This document shows positions 32,100-43,673 of a stretch of 64,000 nucleotides of DNA, in pieces. Every line of letters begins with the position of its first letter. Position 1 is the stretch's first letter. Under the pieces are notes generated by a model. The model made no database searches. It saw only the letters and a list, made by a program, of their open reading frames with translations, and was not told where the DNA came from. Origin of the DNA: Haematobia irritans (lineage: Eukaryota > Arthropoda > Insecta > Diptera > Muscidae); assembly GCF_050003625.1 (NCBI RefSeq), contig NC_134401.1:68676537-68740536 (forward strand), written 5' to 3'. A program made the position numbers and the translations under genes.

Positions 32100-32445
32100 C
32101 TGTGATTTCATCCATTTTTATGTTAAACGCTTCGGTACTTCAGATTGTATCCAGATCAAGGAACTCTGTGACTAAGGTGGAATGTGTCCAGAGTGATCTG
32201 TTGGTGAGTCGAGTAGGTTTTGCTGGGCAAGAGAAAAGATGACGCGTGTCATGTGGTCCTTGGTTGCAAATTGGACATACGTCAGCTACGCTACTATCAA
32301 TCACTGATAGATGGGAATTGATGCGGCTGCACTTGCCTGATCTTAATTGGGCCAAAACTACTCTAGTCCGTCGTAGGAGGTCTCTTTCCTCTGGTGCTAT
32401 GGGCGGTGGTAAGACTCCGAGAAAAGGATTAACCATAACAGTCAT
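32100..32445 (-). pseudogene. LINE B C-terminal fragment
   Basis: A 101-codon frame with RRTRVVLAQLRSGKCSRINS followed by CPICNQGPHDTRHLFSCPAK, the C-terminal zinc-finger-like end of LINE B ORF2. It matches 61300-61690. The following 3' UTR (ACAGTTACAACAACA on the minus strand) resembles the LINE B (CAA)n tail. Only the 3' end of the element was inserted. Confidence 0.85.
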
Positions 32446-32544
32446 AACCTTTCTTAAGAAGTTAAATTTTTAATACGATTGTCATCTAGCATTATTCACC
32501 CTTATTCCTGAAGTCGCCCTCGCCGTCGCTTTTCGTCTGTCGCC

Positions 32545-33380
32545 ACTAATTAGTAGTAGTAGTAGTAGCATTTTATTAAAAATTTAACAAAATACATTAC
32601 AAATAATCAACAATGACATATAGTCGTCTGTTGTATATAATATTTTCTTAACGAAAGTGTAGACATTGCTTATAATATATTTATTAATCATAGCTTATTA
32701 AAAATTAATATTTCACCATATTTCATCAATTATCATCTTTCTATATTTAAATGAATTCATTACATAGTAATATAGATTGAGCCAACCATTAGTTATGTGA
32801 CCATTTAATATTTCTATTAGTTCTAATTCATCTATATATTCTTTTCCAAAATATCTTTTCCTGGATTCTCGAAGAATGGGACATCTTGCCATAAAGTGTT
32901 GAAGGTTCTCATTTTCATTGGTATTGCATAGAGTACATGTTTTACTTTGTCTTTCATCAAAGTTATTCGCATTTAGGGGTAAAATATCGCATCTAGTTCG
33001 GCATATGATTGACATTTGTTGCGCATTATATTTACTGTTTATATAGCTTATTCCCATTTGAAAATCGAGGTTTTTATAAAATCGTGTGCTGCTTCCTACG
33101 GCTTTTTGAAAGTTGTTTGAAATCTCTTTTTGCTTTAGGCATTGCAAGAGCATCTGTCCATTTTGTATCCAATCCTGAGCAGTACTTACTGAGAAGTTTA
33201 GTCCAAAATCGGCACCCAGTGCATTAACTTCTTTTGCCCAAAAAAAGTTTCTTTGTAAAATAAGCCTTGATAATGTATGTGGTAGTCTATTGCTTTTATA
33301 TTGAAATATAGTTTTGTATATGTAGTTCAGATGAAGTTCTAGTGTATAAAATGTGCTATTTTCTATTTTCTAATTAGTAT
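32545..33380 (-). pseudogene. 3' end of a LINE with a zinc-finger-like C-terminus and a (CTA)n tail
   Basis: The 146-codon frame (33153-32713) has MSIICRTRCDILPLNANNF and CTLCNTNENENLQHFMARCP, the CX2C...HX4-5C end found after the RT in several LINE clades. The minus strand ends with AATAAAATG and five CTA/TAC repeats at about 32546-32565, a typical LINE tail. Upstream codons to about 33240 look related in another frame. It may be the missing end of LINE C (not tested). Confidence 0.72.
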
Positions 33381-33690
33381 TCCGATCGTCGATACATTCC
33401 GCTATCGATGAAAATCGATATACCTGGTGTCGCTTTTTGTCACCGTTAAATTTGCCAGAGACGAGTATAGTGATTAATTTTTGAAGAAGATTTTTAGACT
33501 TTATTAATCGAACAATTGAAAAATAAATCAAAAAAATGGAAATTGGAAAGAGCTAAAGAGACTAATCTTCAACAATTACAAAAAATGGAAAAAAGGAACT
33601 AGAGATCAGCCATTAGATGAACTAGACTGACTCCAACAATGTAAAAGCGGTTGGAAAAAATGGTTTGTAGTTCAATGCTTTTGTCCTTTA

Positions 33691-34053
33691 AGGCCGGTAT
33701 GCACCTCTAGCGAAAAATTTCTTTCCCATAAGAAATGCATTGCTATTTATGCTAACGAAATTTTCGGTAGCGTTCAATTTCGAAAGCTGGTACGCATCTC
33801 TAATGAAAATAACAGTGTTGTCAAAAGCTTATTTTGGCAGCAAACATTTAATTTATTACAATCATTGTGTGCGTAAAAGTTTTAAAAGGTCTGTAAATAA
33901 TAAACAATTTTTTTGAGGAATATTTTGAACATATATTAACAATTTTTAAAAGCGATTAGCTGGTTTAAAATTTGTATACACAGCCCTGTTTTTTGTTGTA
34001 GACTTAAATAAATTTTTGCTACCGAAAATTTCGCTAGAGGTGCATACCGGCCT
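33691..34053. mobile_element. MITE with AGGCCGGTATGCACC ends
   Basis: Near-perfect inverted ends of about 28 bp (left AGGCCGGTATGCACCTCTAG). TTA flanks both sides (33688-33690 and 34054-34056). 363 bp, no ORF. The TTA duplication is the PIF/Harbinger type (TWA), so that superfamily is likely. Confidence 0.9.
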
Positions 34054-34056
34054 TTA

Positions 34057-34735
34057 AAGAAAAATTGTAATAAATGGTAGAAAAACTGTAAGTATTATTA
34101 AACAAATCTATATTGTTCAAGTATTTATTCCAGCTTCCACTCATTGCGGAACTCATGTTCTATTTCATGGAGTCCTGAGATGACCACGATCACAATATAT
34201 AAAAATGTGCTCTTTGTACTTTGTACTTTGTACTACTACTTGTTACTACTGCACAATTAATGTAAACGTGTTATCAATTCCATTTATTTGTAATAGAAAC
34301 GCTTCAAGGCCAATGTATTTAGCACCAAACTTAGATAATGTAAATCATTTCCCGAGTAAAATTTATCATTTATTTTTATTTTTCTAGTCAAAATTGGATT
34401 ACAAACAGCAAATAATTAAAATTCAGTTTTGCACATCTGCTGATTGTTATCTTTCACGATGATCTTTGTGCCATTGATTTTAGCTTCGTCGCCATTTTTT
34501 ATAGTTTTGGAAGCTTTTACTGTCCTTGAGTATGTATCCACATTTTGTCCCTTGTCAAATTAAATATTTTTTCTTGATTTTCCGACTTATAATTGCGTCG
34601 GAAATAAAAATATAAGAAAATAAAAAAAAAAATAAAAATTCACATAAGCTGATTGTTTTCTAGTGATATATACAAAAATATATGCAAAAAAATATATATA
34701 TTTAATAACAAAATTACCGCTAGTGAGATTTGAAC
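34057..34735. other. Non-coding stretch with a possible tRNA-like half
   Basis: AT-rich. A short (CTTTGTA)n-like run lies at 34210-34235. At about 34720-34735 the minus strand reads GGTTCAAATCTCACTAGCGG, similar to a B box, but no A box accompanies it because the element at 34736 begins there. Confidence 0.4.
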
Positions 34736-35474
34736 CAGGGGCCAAATCACCGCATTCGTCATCGAGTTCTGTTTCGTATAGAGAAACATTTCGATCGCAT
34801 TAAATTTTTGGATCACCGCATTCGATCGAAATTTATTTTGTCTACTACTTTTTTTACATTGCTGTAAACATATGGTAATACGAAATTGGAAGAGAGTAGA
34901 ATTTCAAAATAATTTTTTGTTATCAAATTAGGATATTTTTGAGATATTTGCTTTTGTGTGTTAAAATATATGTGTAAAAATATATTATGAATCCAAGTAT
35001 TTTTTGGTTTTCCTCGTCTTCGGATTCAGAGGATGAGTACAAAGGGGCATTAATAAGGAAAAATATTGGTGACAAAAGCAGTCCTTTAGCATTGCCTGAA
35101 TTAGAGTAAGTGGTTCTATTTTGAACTGAGTGTTTTTAACATCCATAGATTTAAAAAGAGTTCTTGAAAAAATAAGTTTTTTTGAAGCGGCTACTGAGCA
35201 TTCCTTTCTTTGATCCGTTTCCCTAAATGCAAGTAATATTATATTTTATTAAATGTATTTTGCCAAAATAGAATAATAATTACATTTTTACCAACTTTTT
35301 TCTTTTTGTTTACCTTTTTTCTGCTTGAAAATCACTACATACTTCGTTTTCGATAGCATGCTACCTATCGTGTTCAACTTCGAGTAGAAACAATTCGATA
35401 ACGACTGCGGTGATCCGCGTAAACTACATACGATGACGAAGTACTCGATTTCGACTGCGGTGATTTGGCCCCAG
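34736..35474. mobile_element. TIR element with a transposase-like first exon
   Basis: Ends CAGGGGCCAAATCACCGCA and the complement TGCGGTGATTTGGCCCC. Subterminal GGATCACCGCATTCG repeats lie inside on both arms. On the + strand an exon-like frame starts at 34987 (MNPSIFWFSSSSDSEDEYKG) and ends in LALPELE directly before GTAAGT (35107). An acidic-serine start followed by a PL.LPE motif resembles the first exon of PIF/Harbinger transposases. No further exon remains, so this is an internally deleted copy. No clear target duplication was found. Confidence 0.7.
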
Positions 35475-35504
35475 CGTTCTTTATTTTTCCATTCATAACA
35501 GTAA

Positions 35505-36005
35505 AGAACTTCTCAGGAAGTAGTTATTATGTCATTCCGTGGTGTCATATTAGGTTCATATCACAAATAAATAATCTTTTATGATTTTTAATGCATTCTA
35601 ACGCTTGTCTGGAACGTTTGACCTCAAATATTTTCAAAAATTCGCAATTTTTCTGGAATGGATTTTGCATTTTTATCAACAAAATTTCAATAATTTGTTC
35701 CTTTATTAATTCTTACTCTGTTTTAATCTATTTGAAACCAAAAAGTTGAAAATACCCATTAAAAATATGAAAAACAGCGAGCTATAAACAATTGAATTAA
35801 AAGAACTTTCTGTGTAGTTAAAATGAGGAACATCTGGAGGACATTTTTGGAAGTGCTTTTAAGTTGTGCCTTTGGAAGAACTTCCAAATTTTTTGCTGGG
35901 GTGTTCAATGGTATTCGTAGCTGAGTGCATTCTGTTATGGTGCCAACAAACCCAGGTTCGACCCACGGTGGAAGCGAAGAAGTTTTTCCATTTATAAAAA
36001 TTAAA
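35505..36005 (+). repeat. Dispersed repeat ending in a tRNA-like SINE head
   Basis: Shares blocks with 2170-2240 (inverted) and 2960-3165 (direct). From 35905 a tRNA-like head has an A-box-like TAGCTGAGTGC (35918-35928) and a B box GGTTCGACCCA (35955-35965), so a SINE is likely. The 3' end runs into TTTATAAAAATTAAATAAATAA. Confidence 0.55.
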
Positions 36006-36127
36006 TAAATAAACAATGCGACAAATGTTTGTACCACATTTATATCAGTATACTTCAAATTGTGGCGGTATAAGAGAGAACTCTGTTCCTCTTTACTACA
36101 AGCATCTCTCACTCATACGAAAGGTTT

Positions 36128-36250
36128 CCCCAGTGATGCCAATTTGGCACCAATTTAGTGCTTTGAGATTTCCAAAAAGCACCAAATTGCCTTTTTAGTG
36201 CCTTTGCGAAAAAAGCACCAACTTAGTGCTTTCTGGCGATTTCGGTGACA
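36128..36250. repeat. AGTGC-rich end of a possible hAT element
   Basis: Begins CAGTGATGCCAATTTGGCAC, which resembles the CAGTGTTGCCA end of the hAT-type element at 61691, followed by repeated TTTAGTGC/AAAAAGCACCAA motifs. No second end was identified. Confidence 0.4.
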
Positions 36251-37437
36251 TAGCTTAAGAAACTCAATGTTTATATGTTTGGATACCAAAATAATACGTT
36301 TGGGACAAAAATTTTTAACACAATATGTGTGGGAACAAGAATATTGTGTTTGAAAACTAGTATATTATGTTTGAAATCGATATGTTAATATATTACAACA
36401 TAATATGTTTACGTGAAAAAAATTTTAATACAAAAAATGTTTGCACAGAAGCATATAATTCTTACAACGAACGTCCAAACACGATATTTTTGGGAAAGTT
36501 ACACTAAAAATAGAAATAATATTTGCCGCGGGAAAATATATTTTTACGACATTTAAAACATACATTTTACCATACCGAGTTTTTTAACCTACTCGAATTA
36601 TAAATTATTATTTCCAATTCAGTCGTTGTGGTTGTAACCAATACTTTCTGTTTAATTGGCACAGAAAACTATTATTTTTCATTTCGAAGATAATACACTA
36701 CAATATGTATTATTCCCCTATTTTTATTATTAACGTCGTCTTTGCATTTAACCTGGAAATTACGTACAAAATCTAGAAGTGATTGGAAAAATAATATGTG
36801 TGATATAAACAAATTTGATTTTACAAATTTCGAGTAAACATATTATGTTGTGATATTTTATGCAGAGAGAGAGAGAGAGAGAGAGTATAGAAAAAGAAAT
36901 AAAGATGGAGATGGAAATCGCGAGGGTTGACGAAAGATATCAACATAACACAGCGAGAGAATCAAAAGAGAGCAATTTCTGTGAAACTGTTTATATGTTG
37001 TTTCGGAAAACCGTTTTATGAGTTCATTTCGTTTGGCTATGCGCTTGGCGTGTTTAGAAGACTTCACCAAAAATGTTATATGCTTAAGTCAAAATATTAT
37101 TTAATTTGAATATTTAAATGTGTATTCGGAGAGAATATACATTCGGAACCAAGATAATAGACATTTGAAAAAAAAGAGCATGTGGGCTCAATTTTTTTTT
37201 CTTGGTTCGTCAAAACAAATCGGAACGTAGCACGAGTAAGTCAAAATATTCAAACAAAGGAAATTAAAAACAAAAAAACAGTGGAAAATATAAAAATATT
37301 TTTAGAGTTGGGAGAGTAAAATGAAAAAAAGGTGAAACAGTGAAAAATTAAACAGTAAAATCTATAAAACCAAAGTTTAGTTCCTCTTTATTAATAAGTA
37401 GTCCAGGAAGAGTTGACGGATATTTTCAAAAATAAAA
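36251..37437. other. Non-coding stretch
   Basis: AT-rich with no supportable gene. Contains repeated AATATGTTTG-like phrases (36270-36430) and a (GA)n microsatellite at 36864-36884. Confidence 0.5.
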
Positions 37438-37690
37438 GCGGGAATTAAGTTCGAGTTTTGCCGCTATAATTATTTTTCATTTTAGCGACAAAACTCGAAT
37501 CGGTAAAACCAGAATAACATTATAACTTTTTTGGGCAAATTATATTTTATGTTGGTGGGGAATGATCCAAAGCAACAAAACAATAAGTTTATTTTCTTTA
37601 TAATAAATTATTAAAGAAAAGTAACTGTGAAAACATGGCCATTTTAGCGCGATAATGCCAACTTTATAACGGCCTTAAAGGTAAAAATGA
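37438..37690. mobile_element. M1-family TIR element, diverged
   Basis: Left end GAATTAAGTTCGAGTTTTGC, interior TGGGGAATGATCCAAAGCAA and ATTATTAAAGAAAAGTAACT, right end near GGCCTTAAAGG; all have counterparts in 63403-63629. An internal short inverted repeat of the left end follows at 37485-37505. Exact ends unclear. Confidence 0.55.
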
Positions 37691-38164
37691 AATTAAGTAC
37701 AAAATTATTCGTTAACAAAAATTCATATTTATTTGTATTTCTAAATACGATACATTTTGAATGCAATCAATAGGTGTTATATTCACCAAAAAAATTGTTC
37801 ACTCTTAAATAAATGTATGTGTTGGTTGTAAAATTATTGTTTAGAATTTAAATATAATGTGCTTTTGAAATGTTATCGTTAACATTAGGATTCGATGGAA
37901 AAATATTTATATATACTCGACTTCTCGTTCTTCTTTTGTAAGAGTTTTTGAATTTCTTTGAAAATTTCATACTTTTATACCAAAAGCGTTTTTTTTTACA
38001 ACATTTTTATTTTTGCAATAAAAAAAAATAAAAATATTTGATCCAAAAACTCAACCCATTTCGTTTATATCAAGCACTATTTCTGACTGTAAATCTTTAA
38101 TAACCCACATTTCGAAGTTTCATTGTAAAAATTTAATATATATAAATATAAATAAATAAATGAA
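37691..38164. other. Non-coding AT-rich stretch
   Basis: No gene or defined repeat seen. Confidence 0.5.
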
Positions 38165-38258
38165 AAAAAATTGGAGTTCGGTCGGATCAGGGATTGAACC
38201 CACGACCCTCTGCATGCAAGTTGGACATGTTAACCATTGCTCCACGTGGCTCGTGGGC
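38165..38258 (-). mobile_element. tRNA-headed SINE fragment
   Basis: On the minus strand GTGGAGCAATGGTTAACATG (A box) and GGTTCAATCCC (B box) lie about 35 bp apart, followed by CGACCGAACTCCAATTTTTT. It is the same family as the head at 29304-29390 but lacks the LINE A tail. Confidence 0.8.
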
Positions 38259-38460
38259 GCTGCAAACTATGCTATATACAGGGGCAGTTCGGAAACTTCT
38301 TAGCTTAGCACAAAAAGCGCGGTATAAACAGAAAAAATTTAAGAGTTTTGGAAACAGAGATGGCTCTGTTATGAACACATGTTAAATTTTGTTTCGATCT
38401 GGCAACTCCTTCATATAGAAATTGGTGTTCAAAAAAGACGCATCCGCTATTGTTTTACAA

Positions 38461-38735
38461 TGGAAAAATTAGAAATGCGTGCTGTCATTAAATATTTACA
38501 TAAAAAAGTTTATCGAGACAAGAAATTCATAATGATATGGTGAATGTGTTAGGTGAAAGTGCTCCTTCATAAGCAACAGTAAAAAATTGGGTTGCTGAAT
38601 TTAAACGTGGTCGTACAAGCATTGAAGATGAACCACGTAGTTGACGTACAAAAACAGCAACAACAGAAATTGTAGCCAAAGTGCACGATATGGTATTAAA
38701 TGATCGACGAATAAAAGTGCGTGAAATTGCATGCT
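38461..38735 (+). pseudogene. mariner transposase N-terminal fragment
   Basis: Starts MEKLEMRAVIKYLHKKV and continues with HNDMVNVLGESAPS, VKNWVAEFKRGRTSIEDEPR and IVAKVHDMVLNDRRIKVREI, the paired helix-turn-helix DNA-binding part of a mariner transposase. There are stops at 38568 and 38641 and at least one short deletion. At 38735 it is replaced abruptly by the truncated 3' end of LINE A. It belongs to a different mariner subfamily from 28224-28890. Confidence 0.88.
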
Positions 38736-40640
38736 CCTAAAAGTTGCTTGCGCTTTACACAAAATGCAGGACATTCACACAAGAGGTGTTAAATTGATTC
38801 CTCCGCATCATGACAGCTCATACAATAGTCATTATACTTCGCACCAATAGATTTTTGCAAAATCGCCTATCAGGCGCGACCCGTTATAGCAGATATCAGG
38901 AGTGATATCTGACGTCTCGAGAACACTAGCATATCTTGTCTGCGGTTTAAGTTTAAATGGGGCCATATTTGCTTGTTGTCGTTACAACCCTTGCAATTCT
39001 CCCATCGAACATATGCCATCATAACAGCCTGCGCACGCAGCATGTGCTTGCAAGGTAGCCAGGGGCATACCAACAGATTCTAGTTCCCCTGGAATATGTA
39101 AGATAGTCCCTTGCCTTGCCAACTCATCCGCTTCGCAGTTCCCCGGTATGTTCCTATGGCCAGGCACCCATATTAGATGAATATTGTACTGCTCAGCCAT
39201 CTCTTTGAGAGATTTGCGGCAGTCAATGACCGTTTTCGAGTTGAGGAACACAGAGTCCAAGGATTTTATTGCAGGTTGACTGTCTGAGTATATATTAATG
39301 CCCACATTTTTTGGAACATTACTTCTCAGCCAGTTCGCCACCTCTCTTATTGCTAATATTTTAGCTCGATGTTCCAGATCATTAGAATATACTCCGAAAC
39401 CCACTTGTCCGTCCAATTTGGAGCAATCAGTGTAGAAATCTATATATTCTTTATTCCCCGGGGTCCATGTGCACCACGCCTCACTGTTGGGGATTAGAGT
39501 CTCAAACTTTTTGTCGAAAAGTGGACTCGCCAAAGTGTAATCCACTATGTTAGGCACATCTGGCATTATTTTGACGACTGAACTGTGACCGTAAGTTTTT
39601 TCTGACCACAGCGATAGCTCGCGCAACCGCACAGCCGTTGTTGCAGCTGACTGTTTAGCCAAAATGTCTAAAGGCAATAGATGCAGCATGACATTAAGGG
39701 AATTTGTTCCTGTCTTGCTGAATGCGCCTGAGATACACAAACACGCCATACGCTGAACTTTGCCTAAACTTGTTGTTAGTCCCCACTTTTTTCCTATTGC
39801 CTTTTTGCACGAGTACAAAGCTACCGTTGCTTTTCTCGCCCTTTCTTCAATATTAAGCTTAAAGTTCAGCTTCTTGTCCAAAATAACGCCAAGGTATTTT
39901 GCACACCCACCAAAGGGAATTTCAATACCCCCTAAGGAAATGGGCCTAACCGTGGGAGTTTTGCGATCTTTGCAGTACATGACTAGTACTGTCTTTGCAG
40001 GATTTACCCCAAGACCATTGTCTTTCGCCCATTTCTCAGTCATCCGGAGGGCCCTCTGAATAATATCTCTGATTGTGGATGCGAATTTTCCCCTGACTGC
40101 TAGAGCCACATCATCTGCGTATGCCACCACTTTTATCCTTTCTTTTTCGAGGGTAACCAGAAGGTTATTTATAGCAACATTCCAAAGAAGAGGTGGTAGA
40201 ACTCCTCCTTGGGGAGTGCCTCTGTTCACATACCTTTGTATGTTTGCTTGGCCTAGTGTGGCTGAAATACGTCTCTTCATTAGAAGTTCGTCTATCAGCC
40301 TAAGTATACATGGATCAACATTCAGAGTTGTCAGTCCATTTAATATCTAGCTCGGATGGAAATTATTGAACGCCCCTCTGATGTCTAGAAACGCCACGAT
40401 TGTGTATGCTTTGACAGATAGTGAGCTTTCAACAAAGCTGGCTAGTTCATGTAATGCGGTCTCAGTAGACCTGCCCTTCGAGTATGCATGCTGCCGTTTC
40501 GAGAACAAACTTGAATCGATGCTAGTTCTTAGATAAATATCTATCATCCTCTCCAGAGTCTTAAGTAGGAATGAGGATAAGCTGATTGGTCGGAAATCGT
40601 TCGCCCTCGAGTCAGAGGCTTTTCCCGCTTTAAGGTGGGT
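38736..40640 (-). pseudogene. LINE A copy 1: ORF2 RT and RNase H
   Basis: A 432-codon open stretch (40280-38982) holds the RT core (RGTPQGGVLPPLLWN, VVAYADDVALAV) and RNase H with YTDCSKLDGQVGFGVYS, NIYSDSQPAIKS and GNCEADELARQG. In RNase H the first motif has Cys for Gly, and about a dozen residues around the Glu motif are deleted near 39380 compared with 50300-50370. The N-terminal RT blocks lie in another frame (40670-40347: DFRPISLSSFLLKTLERM, FLDIRGAFNN). The 3' end is missing. RNase H after RT places LINE A in the I/LOA-like group. Confidence 0.88.
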
Positions 40641-40855
40641 ACTATGTTTGTTGGCACGAAAAAACTTCACTTAACCATTCTTTCGCGTTGAAAAATGATA
40701 GTGTTAACAATTGATTTCGAACGAAGAAAACAGCTATTTTGGAACTCTACGTTTCTGCGTTTATTTCTCAGCAATTTAATTGACAACATCGCCAAACGTC
40801 ATAATATTTTTACGTATACATACGCAGCAGCTGATAGTTTACATACACGCATTCA
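40636..40855. repeat. M1-type end and unassigned spacer
   Basis: AAGGTGGGTACTATGTTTGT replaces the LINE A sequence at 40636, matching the M1 end (also at 58272, AAGGTAAGTACTATGTTCG). The remaining 200 bp are unassigned and separate LINE A copies 1 and 2. Confidence 0.5.
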
Positions 40856-41496
40856 TAATAACTGACTAAACTGACTAGGTTCATGCATTGCGGTCTCAGT
40901 AGACCTGCCGTTCGAGTAGGCATGCTGTCGTTTTGAGAGCAATCTCGATTCGACGCTAGTTCTAAGAAAAATATCTATCATCCTCTCAAGAGTCTTAGAA
41001 AGAAATGAGGATAAGCTGATTGGTCGGAAATCCTTCGCACTCGAGTGAGTGGCGTTTCCCGCTTTAGGTATGAAAACGACTTTTGTTTCCCTCCACTTTC
41101 CTGGGATATATGATAAGTTGATACATCCTTTATATATCGCCGACAACCAGGGAATAATTTTGTTACTGCTTGTAACTCCGCCGGAGTAATTCCATCAGGT
41201 CCGGGGGATTGGAATGGTCCAAAGCTATTTAACGCCCATCTTATTCTAGGTTCCGATACAATTTCCTCGATAGAAAACGACCGCTGAGCCACTGTGGCAC
41301 CGCAAGAACCTGGTTCAACCGTAGTCTGGAAGCCTCGGACGTATTTCATACTGCTGCAGTAATCATTCCAAGAGTTATGCTGAGCCTTTCTCAGTTCTCG
41401 CTTGTATCCTCTCAAATTCTTCTTGTAAGTGTCCCAATCCTCAGGGGCTCTGGTGGACTTTGCCTTGTTAAAGTGCTTCCTGCAGGATTTCCTCAT
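40856..41496 (-). pseudogene. LINE A copy 2: ORF2 linker and start of RT
   Basis: Frames 41496-40978 and 41146-40853 include KSCRKHFNKAKSTRAPEDWD, SPGPDGITPAELQAV, YIPGKWRETKVVFIPKAGN and DFRPISLSSFLSKTLERMI. These are the region between endonuclease and RT and RT blocks 0-1. A frameshift lies near 41150. Confidence 0.85.
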
Positions 41497-42710
41497 ATTC
41501 ATGCCTGTTCTGGCTCACACCGCATTGTGCACCACACTATACACTTTCTACACACCACACACAAAGTTAGTTGTTCTGAGTCACACGTGTGAACACTTTT
41601 TTCGGACTTCTAATCGAAAAATGTGACAGCTGATTTTTTCTGCAAGCCATATTATTTGCAGACAGAAATTATAAACAAAACATATTTTGCCGGTATAAAC
41701 ATACAAAATTAAAAGTAAGTGCGTAATTCAAAGCCATAAAATGCCTGCCGGATTTTTGTTAGCAGTGAATAATGTAAGGACAAGAGCAATTTATCAAGAA
41801 CAAATAAGAAGGCGACAATTGCGTGATGCTTCAAATCTGTTTTGATTTGTTTTTTTCTATCCCTCCTCAATGTTACTCATGAACAAACGATCGCCGGGTC
41901 GTTCTCTTTTTTGTTTTTGACGGCGGAGAACTTTTTATTTTGGTTTTGGTCAAACAGTTTTTAACATCCATACATTAAAGGAAATTTAATTATAGTGAGC
42001 ATAATTAACTATTCTGTTAAGGTTTTTTCTCATTTGTATAGCTTAAATATTTACAATAATATTTCAAACAAATTTTCTATCGTGGCGGCCTCCATGTGCA
42101 GAAAGATATTGGCGGCGTTAGTTTTTTTTAATTGTTCAGTGATTTGTGCACCAAGAACACTTTGCAGAATTGAAGATGCCATATTTTTCATGCAATAAAT
42201 TTGGTAAAATTCACTTTTCTTAGCCCATTGATTTTGTAAAAGTTATAATTTAATTACCTTATATTTTCAAAAAGACCTTTGATTTGTTTAGGAAAGCGGC
42301 TAGTATTCACAAAAATCAAAGATAATTTTGCTTAAAACTTTTTTTTTTAGCTTTTAAAAATTGTGGCAACATTATACTTTCGAACACACTGAAAATCAGC
42401 TGATTAAAACAACCCCAAAATTTATACACCAATCAGAGGAAATTTCGGTTCAAATTTTAGATGGATTTTTAAAATCGTGGTTTCTGCCATATATAAGTGA
42501 CTTTCTCAATAAAATTTGCAAATATTTATAAAAAACATATTAAAGATTCAGATTCTGTTATTTATTAGTTATAAAAACTTCTAACTTTGCATACGATGGC
42601 TGTACACTAAGCCTACACAAAAGAAATGTTCGTGTACATTTTTCAGGTCTATGACGGTGTATAGTGTTGGCCAGAACACCTTTTAAGTGTGACACCACAC
42701 GAAAATTGTA

Positions 42711-43644
42711 AAGGGTGATTCTTTTGAGGTTAGGATTTTCATGCATTAGTATTTGACAGATCACGTGGGATTTCAGACATGGTGTCAAAGAGAAAGATGC
42801 TCAGTATGCTTTGACATTTCATCATGAATAGACTTACGATCTGCCACAACGTCGAATTTTCAGTGAATGGGCCCTAGAAAAGTTGGCAGAAAATCCGCTT
42901 TTTTATCGACAAATTTTGTTCAGCGATGAGGCTCATTTCTGGTTGAATGGCTACGTAAATAAGCAAAATTGCCGCATTTGGAGTGAAGAGCAACCAGAAG
43001 CCGTTCAAGAACTGCCCATGCATCCCGAAAAATGCACTGTTTGGTGTGGTTTGTACGCTGGTGGAATCATTGGACCGTATTTTTTCAAAGATGCTGTTGG
43101 ACGCAACGTTACGGTGAATGGCGATCGCTATCGTTCGATGCTAACAAACTTTTTGTTGCCAAAAATGGAAGAACTGAACTTGGTTGACATGTGGTTTCAA
43201 CAAGATGGCGCTACATGCCACACAGCTCGCGATTCTATGGCCATTTTGAGGGAAAACTTCGGAGAACAATTCATCTCAAGAAATGGACCGGTAAGTTGGC
43301 CACCAAGATCATGCGATTTGACGCCTTTAGACTATTTTTTGTAGGGCTACGTCAAGTCTAAAGTCTACAGAAATAAGCCAGCAACTATTCCAGCTTTGGA
43401 AGACAACATTTCCGAAGAAATTCGGGCTATTCCGGCCGAAATGCTCGAAAAAGTTGCCCAAACTTGGACTTTCCGAATGGACCACCTAAGACGCAGCCGC
43501 GGTCAACATTTAAATGAAATTATCTTCAAAAAGTAAATGTCATGGACCAATCTAACGTTTCAAATAAAGAACCGATGAGATTTTGCAAATTTTATGCGTT
43601 TTTTTTTAAAAAAAAAGTTATCAAGCTCTTAACAAATCACCCTT
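42711..43644 (+). mobile_element. DD41D (rosa-like) mariner, internally deleted
   Basis: The ends AAGGGTGATT and AATCACCCTT are inverted repeats and TA flanks both sides (42709-42710 and 43645-43646). The 934-bp length is short for a full element because the N-terminal half of the transposase is missing. Confidence 0.9.
42883..43535 (+). pseudogene. DD41D transposase, C-terminal catalytic part
   Basis: The 153-codon frame has the first Asp in LFSDEAHFWLNGYVNKQNCR, the second in WFQQDGATCHTA and the third in CDLTPLDYFL, with 41 residues between the last two, so DD41D. An in-frame TAG at 43342 stands where a Trp is expected (DYFLWGY pattern); the frame then continues to KVYRNKPATIPALEDNI and a natural-looking end near 43535. 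The DNA-binding domain is lost, so it cannot be autonomous. Confidence 0.9.
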
Positions 43645-43673
43645 TACATGTGTGTACCAGAACAGACACGATT

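Larger units (their letters stand above)
41500..43670. mobile_element. PIF/Harbinger-like element nested in LINE A
   Basis: Inverted ends CATGCCTGTTCTGGCTCACAC (left) and a complement of CGTGTCTGTTCTGGTACACAC (right), with ATT on both sides (41497-41499 and 43671-43673). The LINE A sequence joins across it. A transposase-like first exon at 41741-41845 reads MPAGFLLAVNNVRTRAIYQE followed by QIRRRQLRDASNLF, which resembles the N-terminus of PIF/Harbinger transposases (..RQLRDASNPxxLP). The rest of the transposase is missing. A DD41D mariner occupies 42711-43644 inside it. Confidence 0.75.

Noticed and set aside
39760..40350. Plus-strand frames of 99 and 91 codons
   Set aside because: They are shadows of the minus-strand LINE A RT and contain no recognisable domain.
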